DNA of 12,434 bases from Pavlovales sp. CCMP2436 (GCA_026770615.1 MU631580.1:45933-58366), one strand, 5' to 3'. Counted from the stretch's first letter, positions 1 to 7,013 are shown. Notes: a model not told the origin generated them from the letters alone. Made by a program: numbers and translations.

Positions 1-110
1 GCAGCCGACTAAGGCACGCAGCAGGCAATGGGCGACGCAGCGCTCAGACCAGCAAAACATTCAGAACAGTCAGACGCCAGCTTGAATCCCTATCAGTAAA
101 TATAATATTA
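1..110 (-). repeat. Dispersed repeat, copy 1 (inverted relative to 10620-10723), cut by the window edge
   Basis: The reverse complement of this stretch matches 10620-10723 with about three mismatches in roughly 100 bases plus a 5-base insertion (TATTT) near 98-103. The copy starts at base 1, so it probably continues outside the window. The high identity implies a recent duplication or active mobility. Two readings are possible: two independent insertions of one short element, or the ends of a larger element spanning about 10.7 kb. The sequence alone does not decide. No open frame is evident. Confidence 0.85.
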
Positions 111-400
111 TCATAATTTAGATGTAATACACAAACATATAAGGTATAAAGTTAGAATGACGTGCGCTGTGTGCGCAGCTCGCCGAGCCTGCTCCTTTTG
201 ACGGGGGTGGCTGCTATCTCCTTCCCCCGGCCCCAACAAGGAGTCTTTAGCTGGCCGGACAGGGTGACTCAATAATTCTCCTCTAAACTGAGAAACTTTC
301 TCTTCTCAACAAACTATACTTCATTAGGTTTGTTGGTGGGGTGTGCGAAATTGGGTTCCTCGAATATGACAGGGATATGTATTGCTTTGATATGTTGCAC
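111..400. other. Non-coding stretch
   Basis: Mixed AT-rich and pyrimidine-rich sequence between the terminal repeat and the SINE. I see no convincing coding frame, RNA gene or tandem repeat. The short minus frame running through 283-561 lies mostly inside the SINE and has no protein-like composition. Confidence 0.6.
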
Positions 401-644
401 GTATTATAATTTTGAATAACTTGTCCGATGACAGCTCGCCTAGAGATGACGATCTTTTCAGTCCAAAGTCTCAATCGCCTTCCCGGCGCTATACGAACGC
501 CGGTAAGGGAAGTGCGGGGCCAAAGCGACTTAACCAAAGGGTGCCCACCTAAAGGGGCCAAAGGTGTAAAGCACCAAGAATTGAACTCCGGACCTCGACC
601 CTAAAGGGCTGGGGTCCGAAACCATCAGATTAGGAATCACTTCC
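400..644 (-). mobile_element. tRNA-derived SINE, copy 1
   Basis: On the minus strand this aligns end to end with 7014-7250 at roughly 80-85% identity by eye. The 5' part (about 644 down to 570) is tRNA-like: GGAAGTGATTCCTA, a degenerate A-box, an ACCC/GGGT anticodon-like stem and the B-box-like GGAGTTCAATTC. The tRNA-unrelated body includes a hairpin with CCGGCG/CGCCGG arms around 482-510. The tail becomes AT-rich near 400-420. No clear target-site duplication is visible. The copy is diverged and presumably inactive. The 5' edge is well fixed by the alignment; the 3' edge is uncertain by about 20 bases. Confidence 0.85.
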
Positions 645-1260
645 GGTGCAAGCTGGGTACCAGAGAAAACTTTTTTTTTATTGGTTCACCAGGATAAAAG
701 TTTATATATCAATTTATAAACAGTTGGACAAACCATACTGTGTGCGCGTGTAAATATCTATAAAAAAATCCGGCCCCGTAAATGGTCCCCCAGTCTCCCA
801 GTGGTGCAGCAACAGCACACTGTTAACCTAGGACCGATCCCAAGCACACGGATAGCGTCATCATCCCCTCGTCGTCATCTGAGACCCCCCCCATCCTGCT
901 TGCCATGAATATTTATTGTTGTACTGTTCTCGTGTCGCCTCAAAATGTGCCATGTTTGCATTGATGGTGATGACGCATATTTTTCTGCCATGACTACTGC
1001 GCGAAATATCGCCACGCGCACACTTGTTAGTTATGACTTAACTAGTACATATTTCCAGTCATAAACGATCCCCTGGTTGGCAAATATAGGTTCACAGGGA
1101 GCAACTGCACGGCTTGACGTTGGAAAATTAAATATAAGGAAATATCCAGTGACATACCGGCCCCAGGTGGGCGCAGGTGGGCGGCAGACAAGATTTATTT
1201 ATGACTGTCAATAAGTCGATGGTAATAGGAACTGCAGGCGGCCCTGGGATTAGCACGCTA
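645..1260. other. Non-coding stretch, AT-rich
   Basis: I see no gene here. The region holds short A/T runs (670-680, 760-768), a C run near 885 and a small perfect inverted repeat, TTATGACT at 1031-1038 with AGTCATAA at 1057-1064. Nothing points to a promoter with any confidence. Confidence 0.6.
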
Positions 1261-1277
1261 ATTTATTTAAAAAAATT

Positions 1278-1480
1278 ATGTATCTGATGCATCGACCTCG
1301 GCGATACATCAGCCCAAAATATACATCAAAAGATACATCAAATTTATTTAAACTGACCCCGATACATCCGAAACAAACCCCGCGCTTTTACCTATGTATC
1401 GCAACTCGCGATATATACATTTGATACAGCGATACATCGAAGATACACGATACTTTCCGATACATCAGCTTTAATGTATC
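1278..1480. repeat. GATACATC octamer cluster
   Basis: Perfect GATACATC occurs at 1303, 1332, 1361, 1431 and 1459, a further ATACATC at 1321, and the inverted form ATGTATC at 1278, 1394 and 1474. Start-to-start spacings of the perfect octamers are 29, 29, 70 and 28, so several sit on a period of about 28-29 bases. The bases between copies are not conserved, so this is not a simple tandem array. AATTTATTTAAA also occurs twice, near 1260 and 1341. The function is unknown. Confidence 0.8.
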
Positions 1481-2017
1481 ACCACCCCTCTGGGTGCTTG
1501 ATCGTGTTACCCTCTTTTGGCTGGAGTTTGGAGATGCTGCACTTTTCCTTTTGTTATTCGTGGCTCCTTGCGTTATGGGTTTTTGGACTTGTTGTTCTCT
1601 CCTTTGAGGTTTTGGTTCCGTGGTAGTTTTTGTTCCTGACTCTTCTTCGGTGTTGTTTTCTGTGTGGTTGTCTTCTGTTTGTTGCTGTTGTTCTAGCTCT
1701 GCGTGTGGTCCCTTCACCTTTTTGCCCGCGACATCTTGTAGATACAATAATATTATCATGTGGGTAGGGGTCCACCATGTGAAAATCTTTCTAAATAAGC
1801 TCTGTCGCAATATTTTGGAAACGCCGCTCTCTCTCAAAGCCTGGCTCCAGTGGCCACGGGCCTTCATCGGGTTCAGCGAGGAAACGTCGATGCGCGCGCA
1901 CGCGGGCACCTCCGGAAGCAGAACACGCACGCAGGCCTGCTCGTGCAGTCGCGCGTGAAGGTCGCGGACCAGAACGCGCGCGGCGTGAAGAACAAAGACT
2001 TTTGCTGGTGATGGATT
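1388..2017 (-). CDS. Unidentified coding fragment with GC-rich exon copy and hydrophilic Q/E/T-rich segment
   Basis: A single minus-strand frame is open from 2017 to the stop at 1388, but it looks composite. Bases 2017-1840 are GC3-rich and encode the first copy of a duplicated block (core VSSLNPMKARGHWSQALRE). Bases 1736-1485 encode a very hydrophilic segment rich in Q, E, T, N and K with A-ending codons, different from the upstream part. An AG preceding 1734 could be a splice acceptor, and ATTAG-like and CAAAAG acceptors lie near 2000-2012. The last part, below 1485, runs into the GATACATC cluster and is probably not coding. I do not recognise the family. The hydrophilic part resembles the unstructured portion of a retroelement ORF, but that is only an impression. 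No initiation codon is established. Confidence 0.4.
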   Translation of the reverse strand, partial: NPSPAKVFVLHAARVLVRDLHARLHEQACVRVLLPEVPACARIDVSSLNPMKARGHWSQALRESGVSKILRQSLFRKIFTWWTPTHMIILLYLQDVAGKKVKGPHAELEQQQQTEDNHTENNTEEESGTKTTTEPKPQRREQQVQKPITQGATNNKRKSAASPNSSQKRVTRSSTQRGGDTLKLMYRKVSCIFDVSLYQMYISRVAIHR

Positions 2018-2270
2018 TTACAGTCAGGGGAGTAGGGGTCGGGAGCCTGAAATTCTTTCTAATGATGCTTGTTGCCACTTTTTTGCGATGGCCGCTCTCT
2101 CAGAGCCTGGCTCCAGTGGCCGCGGGCCTTCACCGGGTTCAGCGAGGAGACGTCGTTGCGCGTGCACGCGGGCACCTCTGGAACCAGAACACGCACGCGG
2201 GCCAGCTCGTGTACGCGCGCGTGAAGGTCGCGGACCAGGACGCGCGCGGCATGAAGAACGGCAGGGGTTT
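1760..2270. repeat. Tandem direct duplication, two units of about 240 bp, period 266
   Basis: The block starting GCCTGGCTCCAGTGGCC occurs at 1839 and again at 2105. Similarity runs from about GGGTAGGGGTC (near 1763 and 2031) through GTGAAGAAC/ATGAAGAAC (about 1990 and 2255). The GC-rich half is about 90% identical and the AT-rich half is much more diverged. Both copies stay open in the same minus-strand frame, and by eye about half of the codon differences are synonymous. That fits past selection on a protein better than neutral drift does. Confidence 0.85.
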
Positions 2271-2283
2271 CCGAGACGATCCT
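2059..2283 (-). CDS. Unidentified coding fragment, second copy of the duplicated exon-like block
   Basis: The frame is open from the codon after the TAA at 2286-2284 down to a TAG at 2061-2059, 74 codons. It reads RIVSETPAVLHAARVLVRDL and onwards to the shared core ending GHWSQALRE. Third positions are almost all G or C. It begins just downstream of ATTAAAG, which could serve as a splice acceptor, so it may be an internal exon. The last 11 codons after ALRE differ from copy 1 and are probably non-coding read-through. There are no recognisable domain motifs. The transposon candidate at 2341-3191 lies 57 bases upstream in the minus direction and may have separated this piece from the minus-strand remnant at 3192-3750. 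Confidence 0.4.
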   Translation of the reverse strand, partial: RIVSETPAVLHAARVLVRDLHARVHELARVRVLVPEVPACTRNDVSSLNPVKARGHWSQALRERPSQKSGNKHH

Positions 2284-2495
2284 TTAATCCGCAGGTTTAA
2301 AAATGTTAGGGTCTGCACAAAATTAGTTCCACGCCCTTAATGTAATAAATAAGGTAGCCCGCGCACGGAGGGGGGGGTCGTTCCTCGCTCGGGCTTCACC
2401 GCGAAGTCCAACCCCGGGGCAGCGGCCACGGCGGTGATGTCCGAGGGTGGGGCCGACCTCAGCCTGGTGATAAGCCACAACTCGGGCAGTGATTG

Positions 2496-2516
2496 TTTAT
2501 TTATTTATTTATTTTA
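2496..2516. repeat. (TTTA)n microsatellite
   Basis: About five TTTA units lie inside the inverted-repeat element. A coding-like plus frame before it (about 2370-2490, including ADLSLVISHNSGSD) and the one after it are in different frames, so growth of this tract may have broken an older reading frame. Confidence 0.75.
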
Positions 2517-2955
2517 AAACAACGGAAAGGTGCGCTGACGCCCATTCTTCAGCACGCGATGGACTCGCTTAACCTGGAGATGGAGGAGTACTGCCAGCCG
2601 CCCGAATTTCTCGAACCCTGGAACTCTACTGCGCAGGCCCACCCTGGACACCCAATAACGGCGTGCACAGGCGGTGGCATCCCGCCTGCGCACTTTGAGA
2701 AGCTCGTCCGCGCCATTCGCAAGTGCTGCCTTTGCCAGCCGCTGACGATGCTGCCTCTGCCGGACGTCCCGCCTGCCGATATCTTGAGTACTCGCAGAGC
2801 CATTTACTGCGGGATATTTACCGAAAAAAAAAAAAAAAAAAAAAAAAAAAACAGCCAAAGCGAGTCAAGGAGCAACCGTGGACATGTCTAGCCCTTGGGA
2901 GGAGGAGACTGATGAGGCACGTATATGTCACGGCCAAACCACACAAGGCGCCTAA
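2517..2955 (+). pseudogene. Unidentified broken reading frame inside the inverted-repeat element
   Basis: From about 2520 to 2823 the plus strand encodes a convincing protein-like segment (starting near GALTPILQHAMDSLNLEMEE, later HFEKLVRAIRKCCLCQPL) with GC-rich third positions and a C-C-x-C cluster. A 28-base adenine run at 2824-2851 then interrupts it. After the run the same frame stops quickly at 2891, whereas the next frame reads on sensibly (AKASQGATVDMSSPWEEETD) to a TAA at 2953-2955. The simplest view is a captured or decayed gene whose A tract changed length and shifted the frame. An ATG at 2560 is the only plausible start. The family is not recognised. Confidence 0.45.
2824..2851. 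repeat. Poly-A run of 28 bases
   Basis: An uninterrupted A28 lies within coding-like sequence and is not at the end of a retrotransposed copy. It separates two frames of the pseudogene. It could also mark the poly-A tail of a retrocopy ending here, although protein-like sequence continues after it. Confidence 0.9.
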
Positions 2956-2977
2956 ACAATGAAATCCACTTCCTCCT

Positions 2978-3103
2978 ACCCTGGGCTCGTTGGCCGACGG
3001 TGATGCCCCTTTGTGGGGACGGTGATACGACAGCGACTTCCATCATCTCCTACCCCGGCGGCCGCAGACCCTGGGGCTCTTCGGCCGACGGTGATACCCC
3101 TAC
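2978..3103. repeat. Direct repeat of about 35 bp (two copies, 90 bases apart)
   Basis: ACCCTGGGCTCGTTGGCCGA at 2978 and the near-identical ACCCTGGGGCTCTTCGGCCGA at 3068 each run on into CGGTGATRCCCCT. They lie in the right half of the inverted-repeat element. ACGGTGATACGA at 3018 is a third partial occurrence of the ACGGTGAT core. Confidence 0.8.
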
Positions 3104-3191
3104 TTAGCCCCACCTGGGGCACACATTTTCCGGTGAAGCCCGAGTGAGGACCACCCCCCCCCCCCGTGCGCGGGCTACCTTATTTATTACA

Positions 3192-3750
3192 TAACCGTGA
3201 CCGGAGCACCAGAGTCCAACCTGATGCTCGTGCTCGCCCTCTGCTTTTGTGCTCGTCCGAGGCCCTGCAATGGACCGATCGCAATCTTCCCCCCTGTGCC
3301 GTCGATCACCACTTTTTGCAACATTAGAGAACACGCCGCCGTCGTTTCTGCTCTGCACGAAGTGCGCCGGCGCTGCCCAAACGCGGCCACTGTGGTCATC
3401 GGCAAAGTCTCGCCAGTGGCGGGCTTTAACTTTACTAATGTGACGATCAAGCGCTGACACCAGGGTGTCGCGCAGGAGGCAAGTGCCATCATCGTCCTCG
3501 CCACAGATATGCTCGACGGGAGATGGGGGGGGAACAGGTTCGAAGTGTCGATGCTGAATATTTCGCAAGCAGCTGATGCTCGCGTCACGCCCTTTGCGGC
3601 CATCAGCTTCACGTAGGCGTCCTCCGTCAACGCCGTGCACAGCATCGAGCGTTTCCCTGCCTCTTCCTGCTTGCGCCCTCGCTCCTCAGCCTCCTGCGTG
3701 GACGTCCGCTCGCGAATCGAGGCAGAGGCTGGCACTGCTACTGACTGCAC
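3192..3750 (-). pseudogene. Unidentified minus-strand coding remnant with one frameshift
   Basis: On the minus strand, 3750-3533 reads as a charged, protein-like segment (RERTSTQEAEERGRKQEEAG, then MLCTALTEDAYVKLMAAKGV). At a run of eight G (3525-3532 on the plus strand) the sensible frame changes, and the following frame continues (VEHICGEDDDGTCLLRDTLV, then HWRDFADDHSGRVW) to the border of the inverted-repeat element. A homopolymer slip, either real or a sequencing error, explains the shift. The plus strand at 3197-3457 also holds an open frame ending NFTNVTIKR, and I cannot exclude that it is the real one. I prefer the minus strand because its composition and continuity extend further. The family is not recognised. 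Confidence 0.4.
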
Positions 3751-3758
3751 CTACCTAG

Positions 3759-3904
3759 TTCTCAAGACCGCCCGGGCTTTATTACGGACTGCGCACCTGC
3801 GGTACACCATGGATCTGGCCTTTCTGCTCCTGCAGACGTCGCCACCAGCGGACGACAGTGCCTGGCTCGACGATCAGATGTGCTCGGGGGCGCGCATGCT
3901 CAGG
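3759..3904 (+). CDS. Candidate exon of an unidentified plus-strand gene
   Basis: The exon is preceded by a good acceptor: a branch-like TACTGAC at 3739-3745 and CACCTACCTAG ending at 3758. After two bases the frame gives 48 codons (LKTARALLRTAHLRYTMDLA to ARMLR) with GC-rich third positions and no stop. It ends at AGG followed by GTTATT at 3905, a weak but possible donor. If so, the following intron (3905-4186) holds the first palindrome array and is in phase 0, joining in frame to 4187. The segment around MDLAFLLLQT is mildly hydrophobic. The upstream exon was not identified, and the family is not recognised. Confidence 0.4.
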
Positions 3905-3908
3905 GTTA

Positions 3909-4180
3909 TTCATTTCGCTGCGAAATCTCCAAAAAAAATCGCATGCGAAATTTCGCATGCGAAATTTTGCGAAATTTCGCTGCAAAAAGAATAGAGCCTT
4001 TCGCTGCGAAAAGAATAGAGCCTTTCGCAGCAAAATTTTGCAGCAAAATTTTGCAAAGAAATTTCGCAGCGAAATATCGCTACGAAAAGAATCGAGCCTT
4101 TCACAGCGAAATTGCGCAAATATTTCGTAGCGAAATTTCGCTGCGAAATTCTAAATAAAAGCTTTTTCGCAGCGAAATTT
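3909..4180. repeat. Palindromic array 1, TTTCGCWGCGAAA units
   Basis: About 270 bases are built almost wholly from the self-complementary motif TTTCGC(A/T)GCGAAA and variants (TTTCGCATGCGAAA, TTTTGCAGCAAAA, TTTCGTAGCGAAA). A spacer, AAAGAATAGAGCCTTTCGC, occurs twice (about 3986 and 4010) and once more with a changed base at about 4085. Each 13-15 base unit can fold on itself. The array probably fills a candidate intron. The same motif family makes array 2, 900 bases away. Confidence 0.95.
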
Positions 4181-4186
4181 TGTTAG

Positions 4187-4456
4187 TTACGTGCTCTCGT
4201 CCAAGAGCTCTCGTCCAAGCGCGTCGTGTCTATGGAGAACCATGGCGGCCATGCCGAGCGGCTTCGAGGAGATCATCACCAAGGACGGTCATGTCCACCT
4301 GCAAAGAGCGCGATCGAGGGCTATTTTATCCAGCATCCCGACATCAAGGCTAAGCTCAAGGGCACAGACGCGAACGAGGCGGTGGCTGCACGTGACATCA
4401 AAGTCCAAGCGATCGGTTCGACCACTCAAGATCATCGAGCCAGTCAAGATCCGTAA
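4187..4456 (+). CDS. Candidate second exon of the plus-strand gene, possibly frameshifted
   Basis: After an acceptor-like TTTTGTTAG ending at 4186, the frame LRALVQELSSKRVVSMENHG is open to a stop at 4454-4456. The best coding part is 4302-4425 (KSAIEGYFIQHPDIKAKLKG and onwards), with G/C third positions. Between about 4241 and 4300, however, the neighbouring frame is much better by codon third positions (MAAMPSGFEEIITKDGHVHL, nearly all G/C), so a one-base indel near 4296 is likely. The piece is either a decaying gene or carries a sequence error. Its end overlaps the last codons of the minus-strand gene below (4398 onward). No family was recognised. Confidence 0.4.
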   Translation, partial: LRALVQELSSKRVVSMENHGGHAERLRGDHHQGRSCPPAKSAIEGYFIQHPDIKAKLKGTDANEAVAARDIKVQAIGSTTQDHRASQDP

Positions 4457-5050
4457 TCTCCGGATGGATCATCCACGGCGGCAGAGGCGGCCGGTGCTCG
4501 ACCGTCTCCACGCTCGACGAGTTGGGAGAAGGGGGGGGAGTTTCTGTCATCGTCCAGTCATTGTCCACGTCCGCGAGTGCGGCGAGGCGCGCGAGCTTGG
4601 AGACGAAGAGCTTGGCGGTGACAGTACCCGCACAGCAACTTCCGTCATCTCCTTCTGCGGATGGTCCGAGCAGCAGCCGAACGCGATGTGGCACGAGAGC
4701 CTTGTGGAGTGCACGGGGAGAAGGTCTGCGCACCACATGCAGATGCAGAGCCTGTCCTTGTGCGTGGGGCGGATGCAAGCTCCGAACAACTCAACCAGGT
4801 CGTAACGCATCATTCCACGAGCATCCTTGCGCGTCTGATCGTCGGTGTGGATGAGGGGGTTCACCCAGTCGTTCGGCTCCGTGTTGGCGCTCTCCCAGAG
4901 CCCGAGGTCTTTGAAGATGACGCAAAGCACGAGCCGCAGGTCTTCCGGGCTGAAGAGCTCGTCGTCGTCGTCGTCGAAGACGACGGTGCGGAAGTTCCGT
5001 CCCAGGCTGGCATTGGGCACTGGCTTGGCTACGCTGACGGGCCGACAGTT
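4398..5050 (-). CDS. Candidate exon 2 of an unidentified minus-strand gene, one frameshift
   Basis: An acceptor GGAATTAG ends at 5051. The frame from 5050 is open and protein-like: NCRPVSVAKPVPNASLGRNF, an acidic FDDDDDELFSPEDLR, then a Cys/His-rich stretch with CICMWC and SCHIAFGCC that could bind a metal. Around 4620-4650 the better frame shifts: one reads MTEVAV, the other resumes TAKLFVSKLARLAALADVDN and ends EITDLDWLDDLEWSNRS before a TGA at 4398-4400. A one-base indel or a tiny unrecognised intron would explain this. Third positions are GC-rich on both sides of the shift. Phase 0 fits exon 1 (5441-5551). I do not recognise the protein. Confidence 0.5.
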
Positions 5051-5440
5051 CTAATTCCGCGCGAAAAGCCATGGCGCCATTTCGCAGTTTCGCTGCGAAA
5101 TATATAACTAACTTTCGCAGTGCGAAACAAATTTCGCTGCGAAATATATAACGAACTTTCGCAGTGCGAAATTTCGCTGCTAAATTTCGCAGCGAAATCA
5201 CTAAGACTTTCGCTGCGAAATTGACTAATTGCTTTGGCTTTTCGGTTTCGATGCGAATTTCGCACTGCGAAATTTCGGTGCGAAATTGACAATTGCTTTG
5301 GCTTTTCGGTTTCGCTGCGAATTTCGCACTGCGAAATTTGGGGTTTAAAAGGGTGTCAGAAAGTATGGGCTCCACGGTATGTCTACGGGGAAAGGGGTGG
5401 TCGGAGGCTCATTCTCTCTCTCCTTCCTACTCAGACTTAC
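5051..5440 (-). other. Candidate GT-AG intron (phase 0) holding palindromic array 2
   Basis: On the minus strand the donor is GGC followed by GTAAGT (5440-5435), a consensus splice donor, and the acceptor is GGAATTAG ending at 5051. The flanking reading frames are both phase 0: 37 codons upstream (5551-5441) and the frame starting AAC at 5050. The intron contains in-frame stops, including the TAG at its end. Length is 390 bases. Confidence 0.5.
5076..5343. repeat. Palindromic array 2, TTTCGCWGCGAAA units with nested tandem duplications
   Basis: The motif family is that of array 1. Two nested tandem duplications are visible. One is a 44-base unit at 5088-5131 and 5132-5175 (TTTCGCTGCGAAATATATAA plus a CAGTGCGAAA end). 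The other is a 65-base unit at 5215-5279 and 5280-5343 (GCGAAATTGAC, GCTTTGGCTTTTCGGTTTCG, CACTGCGAAATT). The array lies inside the candidate minus-strand intron 5051-5440 and accounts for about two thirds of it. Confidence 0.95.
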
Positions 5441-5551
5441 GCCGGCGAGCTTTGCGCAGCGCACCAGACGAACCGCCTTCTTTCTGTGCTTCTTGTCGCT
5501 CACGACTTCCAGAAACGCAAAATAAAAGATTGTGAGAATGAGGGCACGCAT
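5441..5551 (-). CDS. Candidate exon 1 of the unidentified minus-strand gene
   Basis: An ATG at 5551-5549 opens 37 codons. A hydrophobic start (MRALILTIFYFAFLEVVSD), which would suit a signal peptide or membrane anchor, is followed by a basic stretch (KKHRKKAVRLVRCAKLAG). It ends exactly at a consensus donor GTAAGT, in phase 0 with exon 2. Alternatively the hydrophobic part is intron sequence and an internal exon begins after GGAAG near 5515; the T-rich run there would suit a pyrimidine tract. The ATG shares the palindrome CATATG with the start of the plus-strand frame 5552-6064. Confidence 0.45.
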
Positions 5552-6064
5552 ATGCTGGATGTACAGTTGTGGTGCGCGCGGCTTTGCCCGAGCTTCTCGG
5601 TGCTCGATTTCAACGAGGGGCAGCCGTACAAGCCTACGCAGAGCAAGGCCGCCATCGCGCGCGTGCACGGAGTGGTCTCTGGTTTAATGCATTTCCTCAT
5701 CATCTCGGCGGGCGCAGGCACGCCCGGCCTGGCGCTCACGCCGCTCGACAAGTTTTACGAGCTGTATGAGGACCTTTATGGGGGGGAGCTCGCTAGAGCT
5801 CTGATCGTCCGACGGGCGAGCAAGCCCGGCGAGCTGCGCGACGCGTTCAGCCGATTTGTGATTTTGCTCGACAAGGCGCGCGCAATCCTTGCCGCCAGTC
5901 TGCCCAGAGTGCGGCGCATGTCCGGCTGCAATCTTGATGTGCTCGAGCTGCAGGGTGGGCGCTGCGTGGCTGGCGTTGCAGGGCCATGCGGGCTTCCGCT
6001 TCGGACCGGAGTCCACCCGTGCCCGAGCGACGAAAGCGGCGGTGACAATGTGGCAATGACATAG
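5552..6064 (+). CDS. Unidentified protein, 170 codons
   Basis: The frame is open far upstream, but the protein-like part starts near an ATG at 5552 or after a possible acceptor GTACAG at 5566. It reads LWCARLCPSFSVLDFNEG, then VHGVVSGLMHFLIISAGAG, LDKFYELYEDLYGG and FVILLDKARAILAASLPRV, with strong G/C third positions: probably mainly helical, with one moderately hydrophobic segment. After LDVLELQ (about 5950) the reading becomes less convincing, and CAGGGTGGGC could be a splice donor, so the true end may be earlier than the TAG at 6062-6064. The last 27 bases lie in a repeat module also found after the OTU gene. No family was recognised. Confidence 0.5.
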   Translation: MLDVQLWCARLCPSFSVLDFNEGQPYKPTQSKAAIARVHGVVSGLMHFLIISAGAGTPGLALTPLDKFYELYEDLYGGELARALIVRRASKPGELRDAFSRFVILLDKARAILAASLPRVRRMSGCNLDVLELQGGRCVAGVAGPCGLPLRTGVHPCPSDESGGDNVAMT

Positions 6065-6229
6065 GTGCGTCCGGCAACTCAACGATTTGATTTTTTTCTG
6101 CGGTGGACTCACTGGTGGTCAAGCAGCACAGGCTCAGCTGAAGACCTGCTGGAACGACAGATTCACTTGCAAACGTGACGTCGTTATGAAACGACGACGA
6201 GGAGAGGACTCGGTCGGAATAAATTATAG
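6038..6229 (+). repeat. Shared 3' module, copy 1, with AATAAA
   Basis: This aligns with 12064-12226 in the same orientation. Conserved blocks are GACAATGTGGCAA, CTCAACGAT, CTGCTGGAACG, GATTCACTTGC, GTGACGTCGTTATGAA, CGACGACGA, GAGAGGACTCG and GGAATAAA. This copy has about 25 extra bases near 6119-6143. AATAAA lies at 6218-6223, so it could provide the polyadenylation signal for the reading frame that ends at 6064. It may be the 3' end of a retroelement family. On the minus strand both copies keep an open MSLPHC frame, the meaning of which is unclear. Confidence 0.8.
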
Positions 6230-7013
6230 TCCTGTTGTAAATGAAATATAAAATAGAACATGCCAAATAATCGTGGTGAACCTATGAAAACAATGTTTTT
6301 CTGGTACAGAACCTCAGAGGCCTTTAATTCGCGGTGGCGGCGGCCAACCCCCCCACACTTCACGTTGAGCCCCCCCCTCCACTTAGAGCAGGTCCACGTC
6401 GACGGGCTGGCAAGCTGCTGGCACGTACGCCCACATGTCCGAAAATTGGCCCCCATGCTGAAATTTCTGGGGTTTTTTTTGTAGTAATTTCAAGAGATCA
6501 CAACGGACCAACCTGGGAGGCCGCATCATCAATCTGATTGAATTCTGGCTATCTCCATGACATTCCATCCATGGCGATGTGCGGCGACCCATGGTCCCCG
6601 CCGCTCGGTGCGTGAGCTACAGCGTGACGAACCCATACTTTCACACAAAATATAAATATACTATTTGAAAGGCTCAGGGGTGGGACCGACGGCGGTGCAA
6701 CGGGTCAAAAGCCATGCGCCGGTATCATGCTATACCAATGGGAGGCCGGACCAGGAGAGAGGGCAATGCAGAAGAGGGCAAGCGCGCGAGGGGGAAGGGA
6801 GGTAGGTCGCATTTGTTCCGGTCCCGATAGGGCTCTTAATTCACCAGTAAAAAACGCTTCCGCGGCAGCCATATGTTACGGTCAAAGCGTGCGCAGGGAA
6901 GAGGCGCGGGGGAGCCAGTGAGAGGGCATGCCGATGGGGCGTGGGCAGTCCAACACCGTACTGCACCTCCAACGCATTACTCACTCCCTTCCCTGTACTG
7001 AACGCAACCAAAT
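6230..7013. other. Non-coding stretch
   Basis: I see no supported gene. Contents are a short AT-rich tail after the module, C runs at 6349 and 6369, a T8 run at 6473-6480, a TATAAATATA-like stretch near 6650 and a purine-rich segment at 6740-6800. Short open frames here (for example 6260-6484) lack protein-like composition. Confidence 0.55.

Larger units (their letters stand above)
2341..3191. mobile_element. Candidate DNA transposon with 61-bp terminal inverted repeats and TAA target duplication
   Basis: The left arm 2341-2401 and the right arm 3131-3191 are inverted repeats. The outer 28 bases are identical, beginning TGTAATAAATAAGGTAGCCC, followed by a G run of 11 versus 12 and then a well-matched inner part ending CTCGGGCTTCACCG. 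The bases just outside are TAA on both sides (2338-2340 and 3192-3194), matching a 3-bp duplication. TAA/TTA duplications are typical of the PIF/Harbinger superfamily, but the termini are not otherwise diagnostic and a 3-bp match is weak alone. The interior holds a broken plus-strand frame, a 28-base poly-A run and a 35-base direct repeat. No transposase is visible, so it would be non-autonomous. Confidence 0.65.

Noticed and set aside
1303..1466. A CRISPR-like array (repeats at about 29-base spacing)
   Set aside because: The repeated unit is only 8 bases, also occurs inverted, spacing jumps to 70 once, there are no cas genes, and the setting is eukaryotic.
3187..3225. Retropepsin active site (RLDSGAPVTVM on the minus strand)
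   Set aside because: The LDSGA motif resembles an aspartic protease, but the frame around it has poorer composition than the neighbouring minus frame, and no other retrotransposon domain is nearby.
3197..3457. Plus-strand gene ending NFTNVTIKR
   Set aside because: It reads well, but the minus strand over the same bases continues a longer charged frame from 3750 and is preferred. The matter is left open in the minus-strand entry.
5234..5551. N-terminal extension of the plus-strand frame through the palindrome array
   Set aside because: The open frame exists only because the repeat lacks stops in that phase. The peptide is repetitive (FRCEFRTAKFRCE) and mirrors the palindrome.
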